The notes below the pieces were generated by a model. The model was not told the DNA's origin, did no database searches, and saw only the letters and a list, made by a program, of their open reading frames with translations. The position numbers were made by a program, and so were the translations under genes. Shown here one piece after another: positions 27,517 through 35,706 of a stretch of DNA of 53,728 nt (the stretch's first letter is position 1; each line of letters begins with the position of its first letter). This DNA is from Myxococcales bacterium. GTDB lineage: Bacteria; Myxococcota_A; Polyangia; Polyangiales; Polyangiaceae. The DNA lies in contig JACPVJ010000156.1 of the NCBI GenBank assembly GCA_016191785.1, positions 1 through 53,728 on the forward strand, written 5' to 3'.

Positions 27517-28199
27517 TCGCCGTCACCTTCGATTTCGGACAAACGCTGGCGGAGCTGGATCTCGACTTCTTGGCGGCGCGTCTGGCCGAGCAGGGGGCGC
27601 GACTGTCGCCAGGTCGTGCTCGTGACGAGAGCGCCGCGGCCTGGGCCGCCTACGGCGCGGCCAAGCGCCAGGGCCTGGTGGCTCACGACGCCTGGTGCAC
27701 CTTCATGCGCACCTTGCTCGAGCGCTCGGGGGTCGAGCCGCTCGACCGCGCTCACGCCCTTGCCGAGTGGCTGTGGACCGAACAACCCGCGCAGAACCTG
27801 TGGCGCAAGCCCATCGCGGGCATGTTCGAGCTGGTTCGCGAGCTGTTCGCCGCCAAGGTCCCGCTCGGCGTCGTCTCGAACAGCGAGGGCAAGCTCAGCG
27901 AGCTGTGCACCGAGCTCGGTCTTCGCGCGTGTTTCGGCGCGTTCGCCGACTCGGGGGTGCTGGGCGTCGAGAAGCCCGAGCCCGCCATCTTCGAATGGAC
28001 CGCCGCGCGGCTCGGCGTGCCGTGCACGGCGTTGATCCACGTGGGCGACGCTTGGGACGCCGACGTCGTCGGCGCGCAGCGCGTCGGCGCCCGGGCGATC
28101 TGGTTCGACCCGCAGGACGACCGGCCGCTCCCCGACGGAGTCGTGGCGGCGAAAGACGCCGCCGAGGTCCGGCGAGCCCTCGAGCGCTTCGGGCTGTGA
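27513..28199 (+). CDS. HAD-superfamily hydrolase with altered motif I
   Basis: 228 residues; ATG overlaps the dnaJ stop (ATGA). HAD motifs: motif I FDFGQTL, motif II VVSNS, motif III Lys in GVEKPEPAIF, motif IV HVGDAWDADVVGA. The nucleophile Asp of motif I is present but the second Asp (general acid, DxD) is Gly. A helical cap lies between motifs I and II. HAD enzymes of this size are phosphatases or dehalogenases on small metabolites; the missing acid may lower phosphatase turnover or signal another activity. Substrate unknown. Likely co-translated with dnaJ. Confidence 0.85.
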   Translation: MIAVTFDFGQTLAELDLDFLAARLAEQGARLSPGRARDESAAAWAAYGAAKRQGLVAHDAWCTFMRTLLERSGVEPLDRAHALAEWLWTEQPAQNLWRKPIAGMFELVRELFAAKVPLGVVSNSEGKLSELCTELGLRACFGAFADSGVLGVEKPEPAIFEWTAARLGVPCTALIHVGDAWDADVVGAQRVGARAIWFDPQDDRPLPDGVVAAKDAAEVRRALERFGL

Positions 28200-28239
28200 G
28201 CCCTTGCCCGGAGCCGCTTCCTCGACGATTCTACGCGGC

Positions 28240-29076
28240 GTGAAGAGCAAGAACGTGGCGCTGATCGGCGCGGGCAACATGGCCGGTGCGTTGATCCGCG
28301 GGCTGCTCGCCTCGGGCAGCGTGGACAAGAGCCAGGTGCGTGCCAGCGACGTGCGAAGCGAGCGGTTGGCCGAGCTCGAGAAGCTCTACGGCATCGGGAC
28401 CACTCAAGACAACCGCGAGCTGGCTCTCTGGGCCGACGTCCTCGTGCTGTCGATCAAGCCGCAGGTCATGGACCGCGTGCTCGACGAGGTCGGCGGCAGC
28501 ATCCGGCCCGAGACGCTGGTGGTGAGCATCGCCGCCGGCGTGCCGATCCGCTCCATCGAGTCGCGACTGCACACCGGGGTGCGGGTGGTGCGCGCCATGC
28601 CGAACACCGCATCGATCGTGCTGGCCGGTGCCACCGGCATCGCGCCGGGCGTGCACGCCACCGAGGCCGACGTGGCCTTGGCCAAGACGCTCTTCGATGC
28701 CACCGGCCGCAGCGTGGTCCTCGACGAGTCGTTGATCGACGCCGTCACCGGGCTCTCGGGCAGCGGCCCCGCCTACGTGATGTTGATGATCGAGGCCATG
28801 GCCGACGGCGGCGTGAAGGTCGGGCTCCACCGCGACACCGCTCTCTTGCTGGCGGCGCAGACGGTGTACGGCTCGGCGAAGCTCTTGCTCGAGACCGGCG
28901 AGCACCCCGGGCGCTTGAAGGACATGGTCACGAGCCCGGGCGGCACCGCCATCGCGGGCTTGCACACCCTCGAGGCCGGCGGCCTCAGACGCACGCTGAT
29001 CGACGCGGTCGAGAACGCGACCCTGCGCGCCACGCAGCTGGGCGAGCAGATGGCCAAGAAGCTGGAGCGTGCCTGA
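28240..29076 (+). CDS. proC: Pyrroline-5-carboxylate reductase
   Basis: 278 residues from GTG at 28240 (KSKNVALIGAGNMAGALIRG); a TTG at 28204 would add 12 residues before the Rossmann fold and is less likely. NAD(P)-binding GAGNMAGA at 9-16, RAMPNTASIVLAG, and the C-terminal family signature (GSGPAYVMLMIEAMADGGVK ... HPGRLKDMVTSPGGTAIAGL). It reduces pyrroline-5-carboxylate to proline, the last step of proline synthesis. It lies 40 bases after the HAD gene and its stop overlaps the next start (TGATG). Confidence 0.95.
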   Translation: MKSKNVALIGAGNMAGALIRGLLASGSVDKSQVRASDVRSERLAELEKLYGIGTTQDNRELALWADVLVLSIKPQVMDRVLDEVGGSIRPETLVVSIAAGVPIRSIESRLHTGVRVVRAMPNTASIVLAGATGIAPGVHATEADVALAKTLFDATGRSVVLDESLIDAVTGLSGSGPAYVMLMIEAMADGGVKVGLHRDTALLLAAQTVYGSAKLLLETGEHPGRLKDMVTSPGGTAIAGLHTLEAGGLRRTLIDAVENATLRATQLGEQMAKKLERA

Positions 29077-29489
29077 TGCAGCCACCTCCCGGGCCGCCCT
29101 GGACTCCCCCCGGCGGCGCGCCGCCCGTCCCTCCCGGCGGGCCACCCCCCGGCGGCCCGGTGGGTTTCGTTCCGCCCCCGGTGGGCACCTGGGGCGCCCC
29201 GATCGGGCCTCCGCCGAAGCCGACCGACTCGAACGCGGTCATCTCGCTGGTCTTGGCCATCGCGACCATGTCCACCACCTGCTTTCCGATGGGGTTCGCC
29301 GCGCTCTACTTCGGCCACAAAGCCCGCCAGAAGGCGAAGGAAGAGAACGACACCGGCAACAACGCCACGCTCGCGCTCGTGGGCATGATCATGGGCGGGA
29401 TCTTCGGCGGCATCTGGCTCCTGTTCTGGCTGCTCGAGGCAGGCCTCTTGATCTTCGGCGTCGGCATGGCGGTGTTCACCCGGCCCTGA
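29076..29489 (+). CDS. Pro/Gly-rich small membrane protein (DUF4190-like)
   Basis: 137 residues, translationally coupled to proC (TGATG). The first ~50 residues are a Pro/Gly-rich cytoplasmic tail. Two hydrophobic segments (VISLVLAIATMSTTCFPMG and LALVGMIMGGIFGGIWLLF) flank a charged loop (YFGHKARQKAKEEND), the layout of DUF4190-type proteins in which GHxAxxxxKxxx sits between the helices. Function unknown. Confidence 0.8.
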   Translation: MQPPPGPPWTPPGGAPPVPPGGPPPGGPVGFVPPPVGTWGAPIGPPPKPTDSNAVISLVLAIATMSTTCFPMGFAALYFGHKARQKAKEENDTGNNATLALVGMIMGGIFGGIWLLFWLLEAGLLIFGVGMAVFTRP

Positions 29490-29523
29490 CGCCACAAACT
29501 CCCGACCGCGCTCCGACCCGCGC

Positions 29524-29529
29524 GATAAT
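29524..29529 (+). promoter_or_regulatory. Candidate -10 hexamer GATAAT of the amidase gene
   Basis: GATAAT (one mismatch from TATAAT) ends 6 bases before GTG at 29536 with no Shine-Dalgarno; same arrangement as before the kinase gene at 6798. Confidence 0.45.
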
Positions 29530-29535
29530 TCCCGC

Positions 29536-30345
29536 GTGCGGAAGTCCGCCGCGTTCGCGCTGATCGCCGCGCTCGGCCTGTCGAGCTGGGCCATCGCCCG
29601 CGCGCTCGGGCCCGCGGCCTGGCCCGACGCACGGCTCCGCGCCGTTCCGGCCGAGTTTCCGGCCGGATTCGGCGTCCGGCGGGTGATGCTGGACCCGGGT
29701 CACGGGGCGCCGGGCAACAGCGGCAACAAGAACGCGTTCTGCCGAGACGAGCAGAGCTTCACCCTCGAGCTGGCCGAAGACCTCGCGGCATCCCTGGCTC
29801 GCACCGGCCACTTCGAGGTGAAGCTGACCCGGCGGGCCGGCGACCTCACGCCCTATTCCGACCGGATCCGCGCCGCCGAAACCTGGCCTGCCGACGTCTT
29901 CTTGAGCCTGCACTCAGATGTGCGGGGCAAGACCGAGCTCTGGCAACCCGACCCTTCCCTCACGTGCTCGCGCAGCCGCGTCGCCCCGGGCTTCTCGCTG
30001 CTCTGGTCCGACCACGGCGACGCGGCCGGCGAGCGCCTTGGGCTCGCTCGCGCCCTCGCGCAGTCGATGCAGGCCGCGGGCTTCTTGGCCTACCAGGGCG
30101 CCGACTATGCTCCGACCTACGCGCCGGACGATCGACAGCCGGGCGTGTTCGTCGATCGCCACCCGGTGCCCGAGCGCATCTTCGTGCTGTGGCGACCGGC
30201 CGTGCCGTCGGTGATCATCGAGACTCACAACGCCCTCGACGATCGCGAGGCGCTGCGCTGGAACGAGCCCGATACCCGGGCCGCGTTCGCGGCGGCCGTG
30301 GAGAGCGCGCTGGCGCTGGCGCTTGGTCGACGACCGTCGGGTTAG
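29536..30345 (+). CDS. N-acetylmuramoyl-L-alanine amidase (Amidase_3)
   Basis: 269 residues from GTG at 29536. An N-terminal hydrophobic stretch (FALIAALGLSSWAIARAL) acts as signal or anchor. The zinc amidase pattern is present: MLDPGHG with His56, a following Glu in the DEQSFTLELAEDLAASL region, FLSLHSD, and the catalytic Glu in VIIETHN. These enzymes cut the amide between muramic acid and the stem peptide, for cell separation or wall turnover. No AMIN or SH3 wall-binding domain is attached. It is the last gene of the plus-strand run starting at dnaJ. Confidence 0.9.
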   Translation: MRKSAAFALIAALGLSSWAIARALGPAAWPDARLRAVPAEFPAGFGVRRVMLDPGHGAPGNSGNKNAFCRDEQSFTLELAEDLAASLARTGHFEVKLTRRAGDLTPYSDRIRAAETWPADVFLSLHSDVRGKTELWQPDPSLTCSRSRVAPGFSLLWSDHGDAAGERLGLARALAQSMQAAGFLAYQGADYAPTYAPDDRQPGVFVDRHPVPERIFVLWRPAVPSVIIETHNALDDREALRWNEPDTRAAFAAAVESALALALGRRPSG

Positions 30346-30384
30346 GCGAGCGCGCGTGCGTGCGCAAGACGTTCCGGCCGGCTC

Positions 30385-33300
30385 TCAGCGACGAGCGGCC
30401 TTCAGCCGACGGGCGGTAACGCGGCGGCGAAGGGCCGCAGCGATCACCAGCCCGGTCAGCCAAGCCGCGGGAGAGCCGCGTCCACCTGTCGGGACGCGAC
30501 AACCGCATCCGCCGTCGTCGCTGGCGCCACCCGGCGTGCCGCCCGCACCGCCGCTTGTCGCGCCACCGCTCCCCGTGGCCTTCACGCACGAAGAGCCGTC
30601 GCAGGCGTAGCCGTCGGCGCAGTCGCTCGAGGCGGTGCACTTGCTCTCGCAAGCATCGGCGTTGCACTTGTACGGCGTGCAGTCGGTGGTCTGCCCGTTG
30701 GGCATCTGCAGGGTGAAGCTGTCCTTGCAAGTCGCGCTGGTGATGGCGCACTTGCCGGTGGTCGTGTCGCACTTCGCGCCCTGCGAGCAGTCCGCGCTGC
30801 TGGCGCAGCTGTTCTTGCACGAGCCGCTAGAAGCATCGCAGCCATAGGGCAGACAGTTCTTCGTCGCCGCCGGGGTGCAGGCGCCGGTGCCGTCGCACGC
30901 GCCCTGCGCAGTGGACACGTCGCCCGTGCACGAGGCGGGCGCGCCGCACGCCGTGGCCGTCCCCGGATACGTGCAGGTGTTCTTGTCCGTCCCGTCACAC
31001 TTCCCCTGACACCCCCCGCTCCCGTTGCACGGTGCGCGGCCGGGCCGGGGCGCTCCGCTCACGGTCACGCACTTGCCCAAGTTCCCGGTCTCGGCGCACG
31101 CCTCGCACTGGCCACCACACTGCGAGTCGCAGCACACCCCGTCGACGCAGAACCCCGAGATGCACTCGGTCGCGGCGCCGCAGGGGACGCCGAAGATCTT
31201 GGTCGGCACGCACAAGCCAAGGTCGCAGTAGCTGCCCGGTGCGCAGTCGGCCAGCGCGGTGCACGTCGTCTTGCACGCGCCCTTGGCCGAGTCGCAGCGA
31301 TAGGGCTCGCAGGGCGTACCGCCCGGCGTTGCCTGGCACACGCCCAGGCCGTTGCAGGAGCTCGCGGCGGCGGTGACTGCGTTCTGACACGACGCCACGC
31401 CGCAGCTCGTGCCTGCCGGGTGCTTGCGGCACGCCCCTGCGCCATTGCACGCCCCGTCGTCACCGCAGCCGTTCGTCGCGTCGACCGCGCACTCGTTGTC
31501 CACGTCGACTCCGTCCTTGACGAAGCCGCAGTCGCCGTCGGCGCCGTAGCCCTTGCTGGCCGCCTTGCAGCTCTGGCACAGGCCCGTGCACGCTTGGTCG
31601 CAACAGATGCCGTCGGTGCACGATCCGGCGCTGCACTGCGCGGCGCTGGTGCAGACGGCCCCCTTGGCGAGCTGCGCTTTGCACGTGCCCGCGTCGCACC
31701 AGAACCCCGTCTGGCAAGGGCTGCCCGGACCGCAAGTCGTCGAGCAAACCTGCGCGTTGGCGCAGGGCGGGCCGCCGCAGCTCTTCGTGCTGAGAGCCTG
31801 CGAACACGAGCCCGTGCCGTTGCAACCCAGGGTCGTCTGCGTGCCGTTGACGCACGAGCTGCCGCACTGCGTGCCGCTCGTCCACTTGCGGCAAGCGCCG
31901 GCGCCGTCACACATGCCGTCGTTGCTGCAGGTGCTCTGGGCTTCCGCCGCGCAGTCGTTGTCCGGGTCGGTGCCGACCTTGATCGGCGAGCAGGTGCCGC
32001 TCGCCGCGCCCGTCTTCGCGTTCAGGCAGCTCTGGCAGGCGCCCGCGCAGTCGCTGTTGCAGCACACGCCCTCGACGCACTTGAGCGAAGCGCACTCGCC
32101 CGAGCTGGTGCACGCCTGTCCGTTCGGGGTCAGGGCGAAGACCTCGCCATCCGCGAGGTAAGTCCCCGCCGAGGGGTCCACACCACCGACGACGAGCACG
32201 CGGTTGCTGGGCAGATTGGCGCCAGCGTGGTGGTACCGGTTCTTGTTCAGGTTGCCGGCGAACAGGAACTTCTGAGTGACGGGGTCGAAGCGTAGGGCAT
32301 CGACGCGGAATCCGGCCACCAGCGCGGTCCCGTCGCCCAACGTGAACGCCGTGTGATCACGCCGCCACGGCTGGGAGGTGACGTTCCATTTCACCCCGTC
32401 GTAGTACTCGGCAGAGAGACCCGTGCCGTTGCCGGTGTGAGCCAGAACCGTTCCGTTCGCCAGCACGGTGGTCGCGAATTCGCTGTGAGCATTGACCATC
32501 GGCGGCCCCGCGCTGCGCGTCGCGCCGGTGTACTTGTCGACCGCGCCCGTGGACCCGCTGACCCCGGTGTAGCCACCCAGTAGCCAGATCTCGCTGGACT
32601 TGACGGCGAGCCCGCGGTGGTAGACGCGTGGTGTCGACATCGGGTCCGCCGGGCTCCACGTCGTGCCGTTGAAGAGCTCGGTGCTCGTGAGCACGGTGCT
32701 GTTGTAGATCCCAAACCCGCCGCTCACGAGCAGCTGGTTGTTCTGGGGGAACACGGTCGCCGCATGGCCGTAGCGAGTGGCGGCCATGTCGGGGCCCGCG
32801 CTCCAGGTGTTGGTCGCTGCGTCGTAGATCTCGACCGACTTGAGCACCACGTTCGAGGTCCCGCTCTTGGTCAGACCACCCGCGACGACCACCTTCTCGC
32901 TGCTGCCGACCATGACCCGCGCGGCCGTGTGGACCCAGCGGGCGGTCGTCAGGGGCTTGGCGACCGCAAACGTGTTGGTGCCCGGGTCGAACAGCTCGGC
33001 GCTGCTCTGTGCGGCGCTCCCGCTCCAGCCGCCGGCGACCAGCACCTTGCCGTTCGCCAGCGCGGTCGCGGTCGGATCTCCGCGCGCGACGGACATGGTG
33101 TTGGACGTGGTCGTCCAATTCGGATCCAGAAGGACGGGATACTCGAGGCGCGCGGCGTTCCACGCGACGCGCACTCGGCAGGTCTGGCTTCCTGGGCCCG
33201 CGCTCGGCGGCGTGAACGGCATCGACTCGATGTCGTGCGCGCAGCCCTCGACACTCACGCGGGCACGGGCGCGCTCACCTCGCACGTCCACCAGCCACGG

Positions 33301-33825
33301 TCGCTCCATGCGCAGGCGCGGGGTGCCCAGGGCGTCTACCAGCTCGAGGACGTCGTCAGAGAGTCGGAGCCCGGCCACGCCGGACACGTCTACGTCCCAG
33401 CTGAGCGCTTCGTCGGGCGGCGGCGCCTCGAAGCGCACGAAGTCTTCGATGCCGCGCGCGTGGGCTCGCACCACGAAGTCCCCGCCGTGGGGCGCCGCGC
33501 CGCGCGCGAGGCCGCTCGCGCCGTCCACCTCGAGCGGCACCGGTCGCGCTCCCGTGAGCGCCACGCGGATGGTCATGCCGCTCGCGGAGTCCTCGAGCTC
33601 GAACGCTTCGTTCGCCAAGCTCGGCAGGCTCGCGCGGACCAGGCTCGCGCCCTTCGCCTCCGGCGCGTGCCGCACACCGAAGCTCGAGAGAAGCGCGTCG
33701 ACGCGGGTGGCGCTCGAGCGTGTGTCGCCGGCCGGCGAGGTCGCGTCGTCGGCGCACGCCGTGGCGAGCACGAGCGGGCAAGAGAGAACGAGCGCGGCGA
33801 CCGAACGGATACCCCAGAGTCCCAT
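30385..33825 (-). CDS. Large secreted kelch / Cys-rich surface protein with MYXO-CTERM tail
   Basis: 1146 residues from ATG at 33825 (MGLWGIRSVAALVLSCPLVLATAC; lipobox-like signal). A beta-rich region with CRVRVAWNAARLEYPVLLDP precedes a kelch-type propeller (about 215-560: ATALANGKVLVAGGWSG, VHTAARVMVGSSEKVVVAGG, GHAATVFPQNNQLLVSGG). Then come about 480 residues of Cys-rich repeats built on CVDGVCCDxxCxGxCxxC and NGxGxC. The tail is a MYXO-CTERM sorting signal: GGCGCRVPTGG, hydrophobic WLTGLVIAAAL, Arg-rich end. Such proteins are exported and anchored at the cell surface. The propeller and Cys modules suggest binding or adhesion. Confidence 0.88.
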   Translation of the reverse strand: MGLWGIRSVAALVLSCPLVLATACADDATSPAGDTRSSATRVDALLSSFGVRHAPEAKGASLVRASLPSLANEAFELEDSASGMTIRVALTGARPVPLEVDGASGLARGAAPHGGDFVVRAHARGIEDFVRFEAPPPDEALSWDVDVSGVAGLRLSDDVLELVDALGTPRLRMERPWLVDVRGERARARVSVEGCAHDIESMPFTPPSAGPGSQTCRVRVAWNAARLEYPVLLDPNWTTTSNTMSVARGDPTATALANGKVLVAGGWSGSAAQSSAELFDPGTNTFAVAKPLTTARWVHTAARVMVGSSEKVVVAGGLTKSGTSNVVLKSVEIYDAATNTWSAGPDMAATRYGHAATVFPQNNQLLVSGGFGIYNSTVLTSTELFNGTTWSPADPMSTPRVYHRGLAVKSSEIWLLGGYTGVSGSTGAVDKYTGATRSAGPPMVNAHSEFATTVLANGTVLAHTGNGTGLSAEYYDGVKWNVTSQPWRRDHTAFTLGDGTALVAGFRVDALRFDPVTQKFLFAGNLNKNRYHHAGANLPSNRVLVVGGVDPSAGTYLADGEVFALTPNGQACTSSGECASLKCVEGVCCNSDCAGACQSCLNAKTGAASGTCSPIKVGTDPDNDCAAEAQSTCSNDGMCDGAGACRKWTSGTQCGSSCVNGTQTTLGCNGTGSCSQALSTKSCGGPPCANAQVCSTTCGPGSPCQTGFWCDAGTCKAQLAKGAVCTSAAQCSAGSCTDGICCDQACTGLCQSCKAASKGYGADGDCGFVKDGVDVDNECAVDATNGCGDDGACNGAGACRKHPAGTSCGVASCQNAVTAAASSCNGLGVCQATPGGTPCEPYRCDSAKGACKTTCTALADCAPGSYCDLGLCVPTKIFGVPCGAATECISGFCVDGVCCDSQCGGQCEACAETGNLGKCVTVSGAPRPGRAPCNGSGGCQGKCDGTDKNTCTYPGTATACGAPASCTGDVSTAQGACDGTGACTPAATKNCLPYGCDASSGSCKNSCASSADCSQGAKCDTTTGKCAITSATCKDSFTLQMPNGQTTDCTPYKCNADACESKCTASSDCADGYACDGSSCVKATGSGGATSGGAGGTPGGASDDGGCGCRVPTGGRGSPAAWLTGLVIAAALRRRVTARRLKAARR

Positions 33826-33831
33826 TGGGGC

Positions 33832-33837
33832 AAGATA
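33832..33837 (-). promoter_or_regulatory. Candidate -10 hexamer TATCTT of the kelch/Cys-rich gene
   Basis: TATCTT on the minus strand, 6 bases before ATG at 33825, with no Shine-Dalgarno; supports this ATG over the longer upstream frame. Confidence 0.45.
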
Positions 33838-33985
33838 CCCGAGGGGGAGTGCACAGGACCAGGACGGGGCTCGACTGCCGCGGAAGCGGCGGAGCAGGGC
33901 CGGGAGCTGCCCTGCATCGCCTCGTATCTCTGCCGGCTCAGCCCGAGCCCAGGTGTCCTGGCTCCCTGGCCCCTCCGCTGCCGTT

Positions 33986-34381
33986 TCACGCTGCTCGCCG
34001 GTATTTGTGGTGGAGCCCATTCAGAATCGGAGTCGCTGTCACCGCACCGCGCCCCTCCGCTGCCGTGGAGCAGCCAGCGGGGACGAGTTGCCCGATCCCC
34101 TGATGAGTCCGGGCCTCGTCGAAATGGCGCGCGTACTCGACGAGGGTCTCGAGCAGGTGACGTTCGCCGAGCACGATGACGTGGTCGAGGCACTCGCGGC
34201 GCACACTGCCCAAGAAGCGCTCGCAGAACGCGTTTGCCTTCGGCGCTCGTACCGGCGTCTTCAGGACCCTCGCGCCTACACCTCGAGCCGCGCGGTCGAA
34301 GTAGCTGCCGTACTTGTCGTCACGGTCTCGAATGATGAAGCGAGGGCCGACGCCAAACGCCGTCGCGTTGCGGAGTTGGAG
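33986..34381 (-). mobile_element. 3' remnant of a DDE transposase (integrase core, rve type)
   Basis: 131 codons remain open from just after a TGA at 34384-34382 to the stop at 33986. The sequence carries the second catalytic Asp (FIIRDRDDKYG), the catalytic Glu (RAPKANAFCERFLGSVRREC) and the family tail (LVEYARHFDEARTHQGIGQ, LNGLHHKYRRAA). The first Asp and the DNA-binding part are missing, so it is inactive. It lies head-to-head against a truncated secreted-protein gene at 34456, which suggests an old insertion followed by deletion. No terminal repeats were recognised. Confidence 0.85.
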
Positions 34382-34455
34382 TCATCCCCGGGCGCAGAGC
34401 ATCGAGGCGCCGCGGCTGCGGGCAGCCCTGGAGCAGACCTTCACCTTCCGCAAGA

Positions 34456-34629
34456 AACGGCTTCACGGATTGCAAGGACTTCACCTGCCAGATCAGCCCG
34501 GCCGTCACGGCCTGCCCCGGCGAGAAGTCCGACGCCGAGTGTCACGACGGCATCGACAACGACGGCGACGGAAAGGCCGACTGCGCCGACCCCACGTGCT
34601 TCGGTAGCCCGTTCACCAAGTGCCCCTGA
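34456..34629 (+). pseudogene. C-terminal fragment of a secreted DGIDNDGDG-type protein
   Basis: 57 residues recognisable, from NGFTDCKDFTCQISP through ACPGEKSDAECHDGIDNDGD to a proper stop after FTKCP. Repeats of the type C-x-DGIDNDGDG-x-x-DC are common at the ends of Polyangia lipoproteins, where the acidic loops may bind calcium. The 5' part of the gene is gone; upstream bases read as unrelated sequence and then transposase remnant. There is no start codon or signal, so it should be non-functional. Confidence 0.75.
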
Positions 34630-34646
34630 CCCCGCCCGCCGCGCGA

Positions 34647-35525
34647 CTACGCCGTCTTCGCCTGGGCGAGGATCGGGAAGTCGGCGCAGGGGTACTCGTC
34701 GAACTGCGGGAGGTCGCCGGCGATCACTTCCCAGGGTGCGCGCGACTTCACGAAAATGTGCAAACCCTCGCGGATACCCGGGTCGTCCTCGAGCGTTCCG
34801 GCCGGAACCGCTCTGCGCCCTGATTGCGGAGTGAGTCCGGGCATCGCGGAGCCACACGTCGCGCAGAAGCTCTGCGCGAAGCGGACCGCGTCGGGGACTT
34901 TGAAGCTCGCGATGGCGTCTTGCCCGCGCAGCCAGCGGAAGCTCTCGGCCTCGATGAAGAGATTGCTGCCGTGGAGGGCTCCACGTGCTCTCCGACATCG
35001 CGAGCAATGACAGCTGACGATGCTACCGCCTTCGAGCGGGCCGTCGATCTCGTACGCGGCCCTCCCGCACAAACAGGCGCCGCGGATCTTGCCGGGCTCG
35101 GCGTCGGTCGCGCGCTTCGAGTCGATCGGAGTGCCGATGCCCGACGGGTACTCCGCGAGCTGCGCGACGTCGTCGCGGATCGTGTGCCACGGCGCCTTCG
35201 ATGCGACGAAGATGTGCATCGACGGAGTGAGCCCGAGGTCACCCACGAGCGGGCCTGCCGGTGACCACGCGAAGGGTTCGAGCGCAGGCAGCTTCGAACC
35301 GCAAGTCCTACAGAAGAGGCGGACCGACCCCGCGACGGCCTCGTAGCCGGCGATGTGATCTTCGCCCCGGACCCATCGAAAGGCGGGTTTGTCGAAGGTG
35401 ACGAACGTCGCATACGCGGTACCGTGCCACTTCCGGCACATCGAGCAGTGGCAGTGGCCCATCTTCTTCAGCGGTCCCTCGATCTCCCAAGCGACGCTTC
35501 CGCAAAGGCACTCACCGTTCAACAT
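34647..35525 (-). CDS. Protein with two tandem GFA (CENP-V/GFA) zinc domains
   Basis: 292 residues; start at ATG 35525 fixed by a strong AGGAG 6 bases upstream (35532-35536). Each half is a GFA fold: CLCGSVAWEIEG, CHCSMCRKWHG, CRTCGSKLP in the first and CLCGRAAYEIDG, CHCSRCRRARG, CATCGSAMPG in the second, giving both structural and catalytic-type zinc cysteines twice. The family includes glutathione-dependent formaldehyde-activating enzyme and many proteins of unknown activity. Single-domain members are about 120-150 residues, so this is an internal duplication or fusion. Its classical Shine-Dalgarno differs from the leaderless-looking neighbours. Confidence 0.88.
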   Translation of the reverse strand: MLNGECLCGSVAWEIEGPLKKMGHCHCSMCRKWHGTAYATFVTFDKPAFRWVRGEDHIAGYEAVAGSVRLFCRTCGSKLPALEPFAWSPAGPLVGDLGLTPSMHIFVASKAPWHTIRDDVAQLAEYPSGIGTPIDSKRATDAEPGKIRGACLCGRAAYEIDGPLEGGSIVSCHCSRCRRARGALHGSNLFIEAESFRWLRGQDAIASFKVPDAVRFAQSFCATCGSAMPGLTPQSGRRAVPAGTLEDDPGIREGLHIFVKSRAPWEVIAGDLPQFDEYPCADFPILAQAKTA

Positions 35526-35706
35526 CGCGCTCTCCTGTCTCGGCGACCTCGAAAGCAGCTCCCCGCCCGTCACGCTTCCGGCTCGGTCTTCGGGAGGCTA
35601 ACTCGACCAGAGCGCTCGCGCGAAGCTTGGCCTGGAAGGGCTGGCGTGCGCGAGAAAGAGCTGGAATTTGATTGCGCGGGAGCCGCCTAGGCTCGAGTTT
35701 ACCGGC

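Noticed and set aside
33826..34020. N-terminal extension of the kelch/Cys-rich protein
   Set aside because: The extra 65 residues are low complexity; the ATG at 33825 starts a good signal peptide and follows a close TATCTT.
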